NCBI RefSeq assembly: GCF_001005295.1
Contig: NZ_LBMK01000002.1
Span: forward strand, 1,671,849 to 1,735,848
From: Streptomyces yangpuensis
GTDB lineage: Bacteria > Actinomycetota > Actinomycetes > Streptomycetales > Streptomycetaceae
Length of the DNA stretch: 64,000 bases
Direction: 5' to 3'
In this document: one piece after another, positions 1-9,415 of the stretch
How the letters are laid out: each line of letters begins with the position of its first letter
Position numbering within the stretch: position 1 is the first letter of the stretch
Program-made: the position numbers and the translations under genes
The notes under the pieces: model-generated
Database searches by the model: none
The model's input: the letters and a program-made list of their open reading frames with translations, nothing else
Told to the model about the DNA's origin: nothing

Positions 1-1
1 C

Positions 2-178
2 GCGAGCGGCTGGAGCGTCCTGGCCGTCGGCACCCTGGAAGGGGTCACCGACCCGGAGGCACTCCGGCATCTGAACGCTACCGCACGTTCCGGCCCCTGG
101 GCCGGCGGGGACCGCGATCAGTGGATGCGGCTCGCCCCCGCCCGGGTCACCGGCCGTCGTGTGGCCCACGACTGGTGA
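2..178 (+). CDS. Pyridoxamine 5'-phosphate oxidase-fold protein, C-terminal end (partial)
   Basis: The gene is cut by the left window edge; only the last 58 residues are visible. The reading frame contains WSVLAVGTLEGV, a WAGG motif and an ending MRLAPARVTGRRV. This closely parallels the end of the complete protein at 28397-29098 (WSVLAVGLLETA, WAGG, MKLAPVRFTGRRI), so it is a paralogue of that family. The fold usually binds FMN or F420, and the role here is unknown. Its TGA overlaps the GTG of the next gene, suggesting an operon with the HAD and GH65 genes. The missing N-terminus may or may not carry the helix-turn-helix seen in the paralogue. Confidence 0.75.
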   Translation, partial: ASGWSVLAVGTLEGVTDPEALRHLNATARSGPWAGGDRDQWMRLAPARVTGRRVAHDW

Positions 179-933
179 GCGAGGTGCGTGCGGTCGTGTT
201 CGACACGGACGGCGTTCTCCTGGCCTCGGCGGTCCGCCACGCCGCGGCGTGGAAGGAAACCTTCGACGGCTGTCGTGCCGGGTGGCGGCCGCCGGACGCC
301 GGTGAACCTCCGCTGCCTTTCGACGCGGTCCGCGAGTACCGGGATCTGGTGGACGGCCGCTCACGGCTCGACGGCGTACGCACCTTCCTCGCCGCCCGGC
401 GCATGGAACTTCCTCCCGGGAGCCCGCAGGACCCGCCGGGATGCACCACGGTGTACGCGGTGGCCGCCCGCAAGGAGGCGATCTTCTCGCGGATGGTGCG
501 GACCGAAGGGGTGGAGGCCTTCGACGACGTCCGGCCCGTGCTCCGGCGGCTCCACGCGATGAGCGTCAGGTGCGCGGCGGTCTCGGCATCCAGACACGCC
601 CGCTCCCTCCTCCGGGCCGCGGACCTCAGCAGCTGCTTCGACGCCCTGGTGGACGGCCGGGACGTGGACGCGCTCGCGCTTCCCGGCAAACCCGACCCCG
701 CTCTCTTCCTCGAAGCGGCGGACCGGCTGGGCACCGGCCCCGCGCACACCGCGGTGGTGGAGGACGCGCTCGTGGGTGTCGAGGCGGGACGGCGAGGCCA
801 CTTCGCCCTGGTCGTGGGGCTGTGCCGGGAGGACGACCCGCAGACGGCGCAAGCGCTGATCGCGCACGGCGCCCACCTCGTCATCACGGGCCTCGACTCC
901 CTTCCGGCCGCACTGCACGGACACCGGCCGTGA
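175..933 (+). CDS. HAD-superfamily hydrolase, beta-phosphoglucomutase-like
   Basis: A 252-residue HAD protein. It opens with the nucleophile motif VFDTDGV (Asp10 and Asp12). Motif II is in the CAAVSAS stretch, and the late KPDPALF and VVEDALVGVEAG motifs supply the Lys and the Mg-binding acidic residues. Members of this subfamily isomerise beta-glucose 1-phosphate to glucose 6-phosphate or dephosphorylate small sugar phosphates. I chose the GTG at 175 because it overlaps the preceding TGA and places the HAD motif at the usual distance from the start; longer upstream starts run into the preceding gene. The next gene is a GH65 phosphorylase, starting inside this gene's stop. That is the classic partnership in which the phosphorylase makes glucose 1-phosphate for the mutase. 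Pure phosphatase activity is the alternative. Confidence 0.85.
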   Translation: MSEVRAVVFDTDGVLLASAVRHAAAWKETFDGCRAGWRPPDAGEPPLPFDAVREYRDLVDGRSRLDGVRTFLAARRMELPPGSPQDPPGCTTVYAVAARKEAIFSRMVRTEGVEAFDDVRPVLRRLHAMSVRCAAVSASRHARSLLRAADLSSCFDALVDGRDVDALALPGKPDPALFLEAADRLGTGPAHTAVVEDALVGVEAGRRGHFALVVGLCREDDPQTAQALIAHGAHLVITGLDSLPAALHGHRP

Positions 934-3329
934 ACGAGTCATGGCGCTGGGAGTACCAGCGCTACGACCCCAAGACCGAGCGGCTGATCGAGGCCCTGTG
1001 CACGCTGGGGAACGGCCGCTTCGCCACGCGCGGATCGGCCCCCGAGGCCACGGCCGACGACATCCACTATCCGGCCACCTACCTCGCCGGCTGCTACGAC
1101 CGGCTCACCTCCACCGTGGCCGGGCGCACGGTCTCCAACGAGGACATGGTCCGGCTGCCGGACTGGACCGCCGTGCGCTACCGCTGCCTGCCCGACGGCG
1201 CGCCGCCGGGTGACTGGCTCACCCCGGATCACCCGGCCCTGCGCCACTACCGGGTATCGCTCGATCTCCGTACCGCAACGCTCACCCGGCGCATGCTCTT
1301 CCTCGACGCAGAGGGCCGCCGCCTGGGCGTGACCCACACCCGCCTCGTGCACATGGGGGATCCGCGTCTGGCCGCGCAGCGCACCGTCCTCCGCGCGTAC
1401 GGCTGGAGCGGCCGGATCGAGGTCGCCTCCGTGCTCGACGGCGACGTCGTCAACGAGGGCGTGGACCGGTATCGCGCGCTGGACGGACGCCACCTCGTGG
1501 AGCACCGGACAGGGGTCGAGGCCGAGGGCATCGCCTGGCTGGACTGCGCCACAGCGGTGTCCCGCATCCGGATCGGGCTCGCCGTACGCACCTCGGTAGA
1601 ACCCCTGGCGGCCGTCGACCGGACCTGCACGGCCACCGCTGCACGGCAGGTCTGCGTTCTGCCGATCAGGCGGGGGCGGCCGGTCGTCGTCGTGAAGACC
1701 GCAGCCCTGTGCACCTCGCTCGACCGCCCCCTGGCCGACCCCGTCCGCAGCAGTGTCGAGCAGGCCGGCCGGGCCCCGGCCTTCCGGGCCCTGTTGGCCT
1801 CCCACGGTGCGGCGTGGCAACGCCTCTGGTCCGAAGGGCAGTTGAGGACGGATGGAGAGAGTGGAAGGATTCTGCGGCTGCACGCCTTCCACGTACTGCA
1901 GACCCTTTCGCCGCACACCGGGGAACTCGACGCAGGCGTCCCGGCCCGCGGCCTCACCGGAGAGGCGTACCGCGGCCACGTCTTCTGGGACGAGCTGTTC
2001 GTCCTGCCCTACCTCGCCCTCCACTTCCCCGAAACAGCCCGCGCCCTGCTGATGTACCGGCACCGCCGGCTGCCCGCAGCCCGGGACGCAGCTCGGCGGG
2101 CCGGAGCCGCCGGGGCGATGTTCCCCTGGCAGAGCGCCGGTTCCGGCGCCGAGGAGACGCAGCGGCTGCATCTCAACCCCCGCTCCGGCCGCTGGCTGAC
2201 CGACCACTCCCGTCTCCAGCGCCACGTGGGCTCGGCCGTCGCCTGGAACGTGTGGCAGTACGGCCTGGCCACGGGCGACACCGGGTTCATGCACGGACCG
2301 GGCGCCGAACTCCTGTTCCACACAGCCCACTTCTGGGCGGGCGCCGCGACCTGGGACCCCGGCCTCGGCCGCTACCGGATCCGCGGTGTCGTCGGTCCGG
2401 ACGAGTACCACGACGCCTACCCCGACGCCGCGGCGCCCGGCATCGACGACAACGCCTACACCAACGTCACCGCGGCCTGGGTACTCGCCCGCGCCCTCGA
2501 CCTGTACGAGGAGCTTCCGGCCTCCCGGCGGGCCGAGCTGCTCGCACAGCTCGGTGTCGACGCGGACGGCCTCCGGGGATGGGAGGAGGTCTCCCGCCGC
2601 ATGTACGTGCCCTTCCACCGGGACGTGATCAGCCAGTTCCACGGCTACGGCGATCTCGCCGAGCTCGACTGGGACGGATACCGCGCCCGCTACCACGACA
2701 TCCGCCGTCTGGACCGCATCCTGGAGGCCGAGGGCGACACGGCCAACCGCTACCAGGCCTCCAAGCAGGCCGACACCCTCATGCTCGGCTACCTCTTCCG
2801 TCCCGTGGAACTCGTCCGCCTGTTCTCCCGTCTGGGCTACCCGCTGGACGACGAGCTGTGGGCGCGGACGGTGGACCACTACCTGCGCCGGACCTGCCAC
2901 GGTTCGACCCTGAGCAGCCTCGTCCACGGCTGGGTGCTCAGCCGGCAGCAGGGTGCGGACGCATGGCGGTACTGCCAGGAAGCCCTCCTCGGCGACATCA
3001 CCGACGTCCAGGGCGGCACCACCGGCGAGGGCATCCACCTCGGTGCCATGGCCGGCACGCTCGACCTGGTCGAACGCGGCATCGTGGGGCTCGAACCCGG
3101 CGCCGACGGTCTGCACATCGACCCCGTGCCGCTCTCCCAGATCCCCGGGTCCGCGTTCTCGGTCTGCTACCTCGGGCACCGCGACATCCGCATCCGGTTC
3201 CGGCCCGGCCGGCTCGGTGTCCGGGTCCCGGCCTCCCTGCGCGGCCCGGTGCCGCTGATGCTGCCCGGCGAGCGGCGGGAGGAGGTGGCCGCAGGTGACG
3301 AGCGGTGGTTCCGGCTACCGGCCGAATGA
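930..3329 (+). CDS. Glycoside hydrolase family 65 disaccharide phosphorylase
   Basis: A 799-residue protein, the usual GH65 length, with an N-terminal beta-sandwich and an (alpha/alpha)6 barrel. The GPDEYH motif supplies the general acid (Glu492). KQAD and HGSTLS match the phosphate- and sugar-contacting segments of phosphorylases rather than hydrolases, and TTGEGIHLGAMAGT is the conserved late barrel motif. Members cleave trehalose, maltose, kojibiose or nigerose with inorganic phosphate to give beta-glucose 1-phosphate and glucose; the exact substrate cannot be read from sequence. Translation starts at a GTG overlapping the HAD stop. Phosphorolysis saves one ATP per sugar compared with hydrolysis plus kinase, which fits an energy-limited state. 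Confidence 0.88.
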   Translation: MNESWRWEYQRYDPKTERLIEALCTLGNGRFATRGSAPEATADDIHYPATYLAGCYDRLTSTVAGRTVSNEDMVRLPDWTAVRYRCLPDGAPPGDWLTPDHPALRHYRVSLDLRTATLTRRMLFLDAEGRRLGVTHTRLVHMGDPRLAAQRTVLRAYGWSGRIEVASVLDGDVVNEGVDRYRALDGRHLVEHRTGVEAEGIAWLDCATAVSRIRIGLAVRTSVEPLAAVDRTCTATAARQVCVLPIRRGRPVVVVKTAALCTSLDRPLADPVRSSVEQAGRAPAFRALLASHGAAWQRLWSEGQLRTDGESGRILRLHAFHVLQTLSPHTGELDAGVPARGLTGEAYRGHVFWDELFVLPYLALHFPETARALLMYRHRRLPAARDAARRAGAAGAMFPWQSAGSGAEETQRLHLNPRSGRWLTDHSRLQRHVGSAVAWNVWQYGLATGDTGFMHGPGAELLFHTAHFWAGAATWDPGLGRYRIRGVVGPDEYHDAYPDAAAPGIDDNAYTNVTAAWVLARALDLYEELPASRRAELLAQLGVDADGLRGWEEVSRRMYVPFHRDVISQFHGYGDLAELDWDGYRARYHDIRRLDRILEAEGDTANRYQASKQADTLMLGYLFRPVELVRLFSRLGYPLDDELWARTVDHYLRRTCHGSTLSSLVHGWVLSRQQGADAWRYCQEALLGDITDVQGGTTGEGIHLGAMAGTLDLVERGIVGLEPGADGLHIDPVPLSQIPGSAFSVCYLGHRDIRIRFRPGRLGVRVPASLRGPVPLMLPGERREEVAAGDERWFRLPAE

Positions 3330-3444
3330 GCCGCCCGGCCGCGCCCCACGGAATGACCCCGGCGTACGTCCGTCGGCCCCCTCGCGTGGCGGCGTGTCCG
3401 CGCTTCGCACACGCTGGAAGAAGAGCACCGAAGGGATCAGAAGC

Positions 3445-3894
3445 ATGGACATGCAGCCTGAGGTTCCGCGGATCGTGGTGGGCGTCGACGGTTCGCCCTC
3501 GTCCCAGACCGCGCTGCGCTGGGCGGTGCGGTACGCCGGCCTCGTCGGAGGCAGGGTCGAGGCGGTGACCGCGTGGGAGGTGCCCGGGGAGGCCTCGTGG
3601 TCGGCCCCGGCCGTTGACTCCGACTTCGACGAGGAGGAGGCGCAGCGGCTCCTGGTCGAGGAGGTGCGGGACGTACTCGGCGAGGAGGGCGCCTCCCGGG
3701 TGCACGAACGGCTGGTGCACGGACATCCGGCGAACGTCCTGGTGGACGCGGCCGCAGGGGCCGACATGCTGGTGGTCGGCAGCCGGGGCCGTGGTGGCTT
3801 CCTCCGGGCCCTGCTGGGCTCGGTGAGTCAGCAGGTGGCCCTTCACGCTCCCTGTCCGGTCACCATCGTGCGGCCGGACGTGTCCGCGGGTTAG
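3445..3894 (+). CDS. Universal stress protein, single domain
   Basis: A 149-residue UspA-fold protein. It begins with the strand-and-loop IVVGVDGSPSSQTAL and ends with the ATP-binding signature G-x2-G-x9-G-S (GSRGRGG followed by LLGS), so it is probably an ATP-binding type. The ATG at 3445 follows an AAGGGATCAG ribosome-binding stretch; an open frame runs further upstream but lacks family similarity. A partial palindrome resembling the island boxes (CGGCCC half-site) lies at 3366-3379. The gene converges on the hydrogenase operon with only 12 bases between the stops. Confidence 0.9.
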   Translation: MDMQPEVPRIVVGVDGSPSSQTALRWAVRYAGLVGGRVEAVTAWEVPGEASWSAPAVDSDFDEEEAQRLLVEEVRDVLGEEGASRVHERLVHGHPANVLVDAAAGADMLVVGSRGRGGFLRALLGSVSQQVALHAPCPVTIVRPDVSAG

Positions 3895-3906
3895 CGGCAT
3901 CCCGTC

Positions 3907-5289
3907 TCACCGCTGCGCCGCATGCGTGCGGCGGATGTCCAGTTCCAGGAAATGTGCGGAGCAGGAGATGCACGGATCGTGGTTGCGGACGGCTCGCTCG
4001 CACACTCTCGCGATCTCTTCGTCGGTGTTCTCTCCGCGGTCCAGACAAGCCTGGACGGTCCGGCGCAGATCCTCTTCGATGGCGCCCTGGTTCTGCGCGG
4101 TCGGCGGAACGAGCCGCGCGTCGGCGATACGGCCGGAGGCGTCCAGCACGTAGCGGTGGTACAGGAGACCGCGCGGGGCCTCGGTGGCGCCGTGCCCGGT
4201 GCCGGCGCGGGGCGGCACCTCCAGGTGCGGGCGCGCCGGCGGCTCGTAGGCGTCGATGATCCGGAGTGCCTCCTCCACGGCGTAGAGCACCTCCACGGCA
4301 CGCACGAGGATGCTGCGGTAGGGGTTCCTGCAGACGGTGCCGGCCGCAGTGCCCGGTGTCCCCGGCCGCGTCGGGGGTGCGCCCAGTCCGGCTTCCCGGG
4401 CCGCTTCGAGCGCCAGGGGTGAGAGCAGGTGGCCGCTGATGGCCCAGCGGGCGAGCGAGCCGGTGAGATGCCTGCGGCCGTCCAGCCGGGAGTGCAGGGC
4501 GGAGGAGTGCGCGACCTGGGTCTCCGCGACGTGATCGCAGAAATCCCGCAGAGGGAAACCGCGGGCCCGGAACGGTTCGCCGTACCGCAGCACGGTCGGG
4601 ACACCGGACTCGATGGCGTAGGTGCCGCTCTCGGCGAGCGCGAACAGGTCGGCGTCACACTCGGCGTCGGGGAAGTCGAACCCGGCCACCCAGCGCAGCG
4701 TGTCCCAGGCGTCGTCGAGGGCTGTGCGCAGTCGCTCCGCCAGGGGCCGGAGCTGGGACGGGGTGGGAGTGCGGTGGAAGCCGCCGAGGCGGACGTTGAC
4801 GGGGTGGATGGCCCGCCCGCCGAGGAGTTCGACCACCGCGTTTCCGGCCTGCTTCAGACGCAGTCCGCGTTCCACGTGCTCCCGGTGGGTGCGGGAGAGT
4901 GCGATCACGTCGTGGTGGCCGAGGAAGTCAGGCGCGTGGAGCATGTGGATATGGAGGGTCTGGCTCTCGATCCACTCGCCGCAGTACAGCAAACGGCGCA
5001 GGGCGGCCAGTTGTCCGTCGACGGTGACGCCGCACGCGTCCTCGATGGCCCGGCAGGCGCTCATCTGGTAGGCGACGGGGCAGATCCCGCAGATGCGGGA
5101 GGTGAGGTCCGGGGGTTCGGTGTGTGCTCTGCCCCGCAGGAAGGCCTCGAAGAAGCGTGGCGGTTCGTAGATCGCCAGGTGTGCCTCGGTGACCGTGCCG
5201 TCCTGGACGAGCAGGCGGAGCGCGGTTTCGCCCTCCACCCGGGTGACCGCGGGAATGCGCAGGACGCGGGAAGCGGGCAGGTCCGTCAC
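3907..5289 (-). CDS. hyhL: [NiFe]-hydrogenase large (alpha) subunit, group 3b type
   Basis: A 460-residue catalytic subunit that carries the NiFe centre. The L1 motif is SRICGICP (Cys67, Cys70) followed by VAYQMSA, a form typical of group 3 enzymes. The L2 motif is DPCISCSAH (Cys440, Cys443, His446). Fourteen residues follow His446, a tail that is normally cut off by a maturation protease, and a candidate protease is encoded upstream at 8651-9229. The GTG start overlaps the TGA of the small subunit. With the other three subunits the enzyme should couple NAD(P)H to H2 evolution or uptake in the cytoplasm. Under hypoxia it probably disposes of electrons as H2, as reported for the mycobacterial Hyh enzyme; this role is inferred. 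Confidence 0.93.
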   Translation of the reverse strand: MTDLPASRVLRIPAVTRVEGETALRLLVQDGTVTEAHLAIYEPPRFFEAFLRGRAHTEPPDLTSRICGICPVAYQMSACRAIEDACGVTVDGQLAALRRLLYCGEWIESQTLHIHMLHAPDFLGHHDVIALSRTHREHVERGLRLKQAGNAVVELLGGRAIHPVNVRLGGFHRTPTPSQLRPLAERLRTALDDAWDTLRWVAGFDFPDAECDADLFALAESGTYAIESGVPTVLRYGEPFRARGFPLRDFCDHVAETQVAHSSALHSRLDGRRHLTGSLARWAISGHLLSPLALEAAREAGLGAPPTRPGTPGTAAGTVCRNPYRSILVRAVEVLYAVEEALRIIDAYEPPARPHLEVPPRAGTGHGATEAPRGLLYHRYVLDASGRIADARLVPPTAQNQGAIEEDLRRTVQACLDRGENTDEEIARVCERAVRNHDPCISCSAHFLELDIRRTHAAQR

Positions 5290-6098
5290 GGCGTGCCCTC
5301 CTCGTGTGCAGGCCCCGGCCCCTGTGTTTCCACAGCGGTGAAGGCCGTCACGTTGTAGGTGTGCAGGAACCTGCCGGTGTCCTCGGCGCTCATCCCGTCG
5401 CGGTGGAGGAGGGGGATGAGCGCGGGCAGGTTGGTCGTGGCGGCCGGACCGAAGCAGCCGTAGCAGCCGCGGCCGTAGGTGGGGCACAGGGCTCCGCAGC
5501 CCGCGTGGGTGACGGGTCCGAGGCAGGGCGTTCCGTGCGCGACGGTGACGCAGACGTTGCCGCGTCGCTTGCAGGCGAAGCAGACGCTGTGGTTGGGGAT
5601 GCCCGGCTTGCGTCCGGCGAGGAAGGCCGTGATGACCTCCACGAGCTGCCCGCGGTCGATGGGGCAGCCGCGCAGTTCGAAATCGACGCGCACGTGGGCG
5701 GAGATCGGCGTGGACGTGGCGAGGGTGGCGATGTACTCGGGGCGGGCGTAGACGGTGGCGAGGTACTCCTCGACGTCGGCGTAGTTGCGCAGTGCCTGGA
5801 CACCACCGGCGGTCGCGCACGCGCCGATGGTGACGAGATGGCGGGACTCGTCGCGGATGCGGCGGATACGGTCCAGGTGTTCGGGGGTGCTGACCGACCC
5901 CTCGACGAGCGCGAGATCGTACGGCCCCGGAGCCGTGTCGCTGGACGCCTCGGCGAAATGGGCGATGTCGACTTCGCCGGCGAGGGCGAGCAGCTCGTCC
6001 TCGCAGTCGAGCAGGGTGAGCTGGCAGCCGTCGCACGAGGCGAACTTGAACACGCCGAGCCGCGGACGGACGGACTGGGGTGGGTCAGGAGGGTGCAT
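5286..6098 (-). CDS. hyhS: [NiFe]-hydrogenase small (delta) subunit
   Basis: A 270-residue electron-transfer subunit. Cys residues for the proximal cluster are in ASCDGCQ near residue 25 and in GACATAGG. A long C-terminal set ([11 protein letters not shown], then [13 protein letters not shown] and CYGC) supplies the remaining Fe-S clusters. There is no twin-arginine signal, so the enzyme is cytoplasmic, in line with group 3. The ATG at 6098 lies one base after the stop of the FAD subunit. An open frame continues upstream, but that part is inside the FAD gene and shows no hydrogenase similarity. Confidence 0.92.
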   Translation of the reverse strand: MHPPDPPQSVRPRLGVFKFASCDGCQLTLLDCEDELLALAGEVDIAHFAEASSDTAPGPYDLALVEGSVSTPEHLDRIRRIRDESRHLVTIGACATAGGVQALRNYADVEEYLATVYARPEYIATLATSTPISAHVRVDFELRGCPIDRGQLVEVITAFLAGRKPGIPNHSVCFACKRRGNVCVTVAHGTPCLGPVTHAGCGALCPTYGRGCYGCFGPAATTNLPALIPLLHRDGMSAEDTGRFLHTYNVTAFTAVETQGPGPAHEEGTP

Positions 6099-6099
6099 C

Positions 6100-6906
6100 T
6101 CACAGCTCCCGCACGGTGAGCAGGGATTCGGCCCGGTCGTAGCCGACCACCGGGCCGTCGCGGCACAACAGCAGGGGGCCGAGCTGGCAGTGCCCGCAGT
6201 GCCCCGTCGCACAGCGCATGTTGCGCTCAAGGGACACCTGGATACGTGCGGCGTCCACACCCCGGTGCACCAGGGCGCGCGCCGTGGCCCGGATCATGAC
6301 CTCGGGGCCGCAGACGAAGGCGGTCGTGCCCGACGGTGCGAAGCGGGCTTCGTCGATCAGGCCCGTGACGATTCCGACCCGGCCCGTCCAGCCGGCCGAG
6401 GGCCGGTCGACGGTGAACTCCGCGAACGGGCTCCGCCAGAAGGGGACTTCATCCGAGTACAGCAGGTCGCCCGGACTCCGGGCACCGGCGAGGACGTTGA
6501 GCCGTCCGTACGTCTCCGGCTCGGCCAGCACCGTGTCGATCAGGGGCCTGAGCGGGGCGAGACCGATACCGCCGGCGACGACCAGCACATCACGTCCACG
6601 AGCGGCCGTCGTGTCCCAGCCCGTGCCGAACGGGCCGCGGACCGCGACCTGGGCGCCGGGCCCGAGGCCGCACAGCGCTCGCGAGACCGCGCCGACGGCC
6701 CGTACCGTGTGGACCAGCCGGCTGCCGTCCAGGATCCGGGACACGGACACGGGGATCTCGCCCACGCCGAACGCATACACCATCGCGAACTGCCCCGGGG
6801 AGAAGGGGGCGAGAGGCTCGCCGGAGGGTGCGAGCGTGAAGGTGACGGTGTCGCGCGTCTCCTCCCGCCGGTCGTCCACGCGGTAGGGAAGCGGTGTCAG
6901 GGTCAT
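6100..6906 (-). CDS. hyhG: Hydrogenase FAD/NAD(P)-binding (gamma) subunit
   Basis: A 268-residue ferredoxin-NADP reductase-like protein. An FAD-binding beta-barrel ([13 protein letters not shown], then VSVSRI) is followed by a nucleotide-binding fold with [12 protein letters not shown] and FVCGPEVM. The C-terminus has four Cys ([12 protein letters not shown] then LLC) for a [2Fe-2S] cluster. This is the diaphorase part that exchanges electrons between NAD(P)H and the Fe-S chain; related subunits work in sulfhydrogenases and dihydroorotate dehydrogenase. The ATG overlaps the stop of the preceding cyclic-nucleotide-binding gene (ATGA). Confidence 0.92.
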   Translation of the reverse strand: MTLTPLPYRVDDRREETRDTVTFTLAPSGEPLAPFSPGQFAMVYAFGVGEIPVSVSRILDGSRLVHTVRAVGAVSRALCGLGPGAQVAVRGPFGTGWDTTAARGRDVLVVAGGIGLAPLRPLIDTVLAEPETYGRLNVLAGARSPGDLLYSDEVPFWRSPFAEFTVDRPSAGWTGRVGIVTGLIDEARFAPSGTTAFVCGPEVMIRATARALVHRGVDAARIQVSLERNMRCATGHCGHCQLGPLLLCRDGPVVGYDRAESLLTVREL

Positions 6907-7379
6907 GAGGCGGGCCCGTCCGACGGCGGCCCGTACAGGTCGAGCAGCCGGGTGCGTGTCGCCCTGAGCCGCTCCCCGATGGTCTCGGCGACGAGGGTGA
7001 CCAGGGCCAGGCCCAGCACGGGACGCTCGGCGCACAGGGCACGTACCGCGGCGGCGTCGAACTCCCAGGCACGGACGACGTCCCGGGTCTCGGCGCCGAG
7101 GTGCCACTGCCGTGGCGGACACAGCCACGACCAGCCGAGCAGGCCGTCCGCGCCGATCGTCTCGACGACGGCGCGGCCCCGGCCGGGGATCTCGATGTCG
7201 AGGGCGACGGTTCCCGAGCACAGGATCCAGAAGCGGTCCGCCTCCTCGCCCTCCTCGAAGACGCGGGTGCCGGCAGGCAGGACGACGGTGCGGGCAAGGG
7301 AGGACAGAGGCTCGCGCTCACCTGCCGGCAGGGCGGCGAGCAGTCGTGCGCCACAGGGACGCTCCGCGGGCGTGGTCAT
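6903..7379 (-). CDS. Cyclic-nucleotide-binding-domain protein within the hydrogenase operon
   Basis: A 158-residue protein with one cNMP-binding beta-roll: LPAGTRVFEEGEEADRFW, then CSGTVAL, IGADGLLGWSWL and a closing helix. No winged-helix DNA-binding domain follows, so it is not a full Crp/Fnr regulator. It lies between the beta and gamma subunit genes with 4-base overlaps on both sides (ATGA at each end), so it must be co-translated with the enzyme. It may sense a nucleotide or redox state and act on the complex, or be a structural subunit; its function is unknown. Whether a nucleotide really binds is uncertain, because the phosphate-binding cassette is not canonical. Confidence 0.85.
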   Translation of the reverse strand: MTTPAERPCGARLLAALPAGEREPLSSLARTVVLPAGTRVFEEGEEADRFWILCSGTVALDIEIPGRGRAVVETIGADGLLGWSWLCPPRQWHLGAETRDVVRAWEFDAAAVRALCAERPVLGLALVTLVAETIGERLRATRTRLLDLYGPPSDGPAS

Positions 7380-8545
7380 GGCGCCTCCTGGCTCCCCCCG
7401 GCTTCCCGGTGGAGGGCGTGTGCCTCCTCGGTGAGGTCGATGCCGGTGGGGCACCAGACGATGCAGCGGCCGCAGCCGACGCAGCCGGAGCTGTCGAACT
7501 GGTCGTGCCAGGTGCCGAGTTTGTGGGTGAGCCACTGGCGGTAGCGGCTGCGGGGGGTGGCCCGGACGGGACCACCGTGCAGGAGCGAGAAGTCCAGGTC
7601 GTAGCAGGAGTCCCAGCGGCGCCACCGCTCGGCGTGGTCGCCGGTCAGGTCGGTGACGTCCTCGGTGGTCGTGCAGAAGCAGGTCGGACAGACCATGGTG
7701 CAGTTGCCGCAGCTCAGGCACCGGGCCGTGACATCGTCCCAGCGGTCCGCCTCCAAGGTGTCCCGCATCAGCGTACGCAGGTCCACCGGCGGCATGGACC
7801 GGCCCATGCGTTCGGCCGCCTCGCGCACCCCCAGGACGGCAGCGGTCCGGGTCGTGTCGTCGGCGGCACGGCGGGGGAGTTCCGCGAGGACGGCGGCTCC
7901 CTCTTCGGTCCCGCTCCGGCACAGGAAGCGGTGACCCTCTGCATCCACCACCTCGGTGAGGGCGAGGTCGTACCCGGCGTCCGCGGCCGGTCCCGTCCCC
8001 ATCGAGACGCAGAAGCAGGTGGCACCGGGCTCGGTGCACTCGACCACGATCAGGAAGGCGCCCGTCCGCCGGGAGAGGTAGGCCGGGTCGTGGTAGCGGC
8101 CACCGGCCATGACCCGGTCCAGGATCCGGATGGCCCGCAGATCGCACGGCCGCACCCCGAGGAACGCGTAGGAGACCCGCTCCGGCCTCTCCTCGCGCAC
8201 GGTCAGGTCGCCACCGGGCCCGCGGTCCGCGGACCACTGGCGGACCCGCTCGGGGTGCAGGAACGACTTCCACGACTGGGGGCCCGCACTGTGCGCGAAC
8301 GCGGCCCCGTCGTCACGCCGGCGGAGCCGGTACGTACCGGCTTCCAGCTCCACCCCCCACCCGTAGGGCAGCGCGGTGGCCGAGTCCAGCTCGTCGAGGA
8401 CGATCGCCCCGTCCCGTACGGTCGGTCCGATCACCGTACGGCCACGACGCCGCAGGGCCGTCACGAGCGCGGCCAGACCACTGCGGTCGAGCACCGCCTC
8501 GGTCACGCCGCCGGGGGGCAGCCGGTTTTCCGCGGGGCCGGTCAT
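7376..8545 (-). CDS. hyhB: Hydrogenase Fe-S (beta) subunit, dicluster 4Fe-4S
   Basis: A 389-residue protein resembling the beta subunit of sulfhydrogenases and anaerobic sulfite reductase subunit A. VRPCDLRAIRILD and CFCVSMG are family motifs. Two C-terminal ferredoxin-like sets, CLSCGNCTMVCP and CVGCGRCIVWCP, hold two [4Fe-4S] clusters that would carry electrons between the flavin subunit and the small subunit. The ATG at 8545 follows an AGGAGG ribosome-binding site, and the stop overlaps the cNMP-binding gene. It is the first structural gene of the operon, 105 bases after the maturation protease. Confidence 0.9.
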   Translation of the reverse strand: MTGPAENRLPPGGVTEAVLDRSGLAALVTALRRRGRTVIGPTVRDGAIVLDELDSATALPYGWGVELEAGTYRLRRRDDGAAFAHSAGPQSWKSFLHPERVRQWSADRGPGGDLTVREERPERVSYAFLGVRPCDLRAIRILDRVMAGGRYHDPAYLSRRTGAFLIVVECTEPGATCFCVSMGTGPAADAGYDLALTEVVDAEGHRFLCRSGTEEGAAVLAELPRRAADDTTRTAAVLGVREAAERMGRSMPPVDLRTLMRDTLEADRWDDVTARCLSCGNCTMVCPTCFCTTTEDVTDLTGDHAERWRRWDSCYDLDFSLLHGGPVRATPRSRYRQWLTHKLGTWHDQFDSSGCVGCGRCIVWCPTGIDLTEEAHALHREAGGSQEAP

Positions 8546-8650
8546 GCTCTGCCTCCTGTCCGTGCCCCGTCACCGATGCGAGGCAGGGCGCATACGACGG
8601 CGCCGACCGCCCGCCGGGGGCCGCACCGCGCGACTTTCACGGCCAGGGTG

Positions 8651-9229
8651 TCAGGCGGACGGCCTGCGGGCGGTGACCTTCGTCCGGCGAGTCCCGGCCG
8701 GTGGCCCGGCCTTCCGGCAGCGGGCGTCGTCGGCGGCCCTGCCATGGCGCTCGATGTCGGCCGTGATGCGCCGGAGCAGCCTCGGTACGACGCACGCCAC
8801 CGCGGGAGTCATGCCCAGCCCCGGCGAGAGGTCCGCTCCTTCGACCGCGTACACGATCAGGCGACGGGGACTGCGGCCGAGTGCGCGGCCCAGGTCCACG
8901 GCTTCGGCGAAGCCGAGCCCGTGCGTGCTGTGCCGCGCGGAACCGGTCGTGCCCGGTCCGCCGCCCGCAGCATCGTCCCACCGATGGGTGCGCCCAGGCT
9001 CCGCGGCGGGTGGAAAACACGCATCCACGACGATGGCCAGACCGGCGTTCTCCCACAGTTCGATCAGACGCCCGGGATCCCCGTCGCACTGCGCCACAAC
9101 GACACCCGGGGGCAGCCCGCCTTCCTCGGCCCGGCGCCTCAGCAGCCCGGCCACGGCCCATCCGACACCGTCGTCGCGGCGGAACTCGTTGCCCAGGCCG
9201 ATGACCACCGTCCGGCCGACCGCCTCCAT
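8651..9229 (-). CDS. Hydrogenase maturation endopeptidase (HyaD/HycI family)
   Basis: A 192-residue protease of the family that trims the C-terminus of NiFe large subunits after metal insertion. The N-terminal GLGNEFRRDDGVG motif contains the nickel-binding acidic residue, a central VVDACF supplies the second acidic ligand, and STHGLGF supplies the later His. The ATG at 9229 is preceded by AGGAT. It heads the run of hydrogenase genes on the same strand, and its substrate is presumably the tail after His446 of the large subunit. The hypABCDEF genes also needed for maturation are not in the window. Confidence 0.88.
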   Translation of the reverse strand: MEAVGRTVVIGLGNEFRRDDGVGWAVAGLLRRRAEEGGLPPGVVVAQCDGDPGRLIELWENAGLAIVVDACFPPAAEPGRTHRWDDAAGGGPGTTGSARHSTHGLGFAEAVDLGRALGRSPRRLIVYAVEGADLSPGLGMTPAVACVVPRLLRRITADIERHGRAADDARCRKAGPPAGTRRTKVTARRPSA

Positions 9230-9415
9230 CGGATCCTGACTCCTTCCGCACTCGGCCCGCGCCGGCCCTCCTGCACGGTTCCCGCCGCAACCGTACGGCG
9301 ATGCCCGGTTCACAGCCCGCAGGCCCGCAGGCCCCGCGTCCAGGGCGGCCGCCCGCCGCGCGACGGGGCGCGGGGGCCGCCAGACTGGACAGGGGGGAGT
9401 TTTGAGGAGGCAGCC

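Noticed and set aside
441..929. Upstream extension of the GH65 phosphorylase by 163 residues
   Set aside because: It overlaps the HAD gene, is Arg/Gly-rich and lacks family similarity; the GTG at 930 fits the GH65 N-terminus.
6903..7379. Crp/Fnr-family transcription factor
   Set aside because: Only the cyclic-nucleotide-binding domain is present; there is no winged helix after it.
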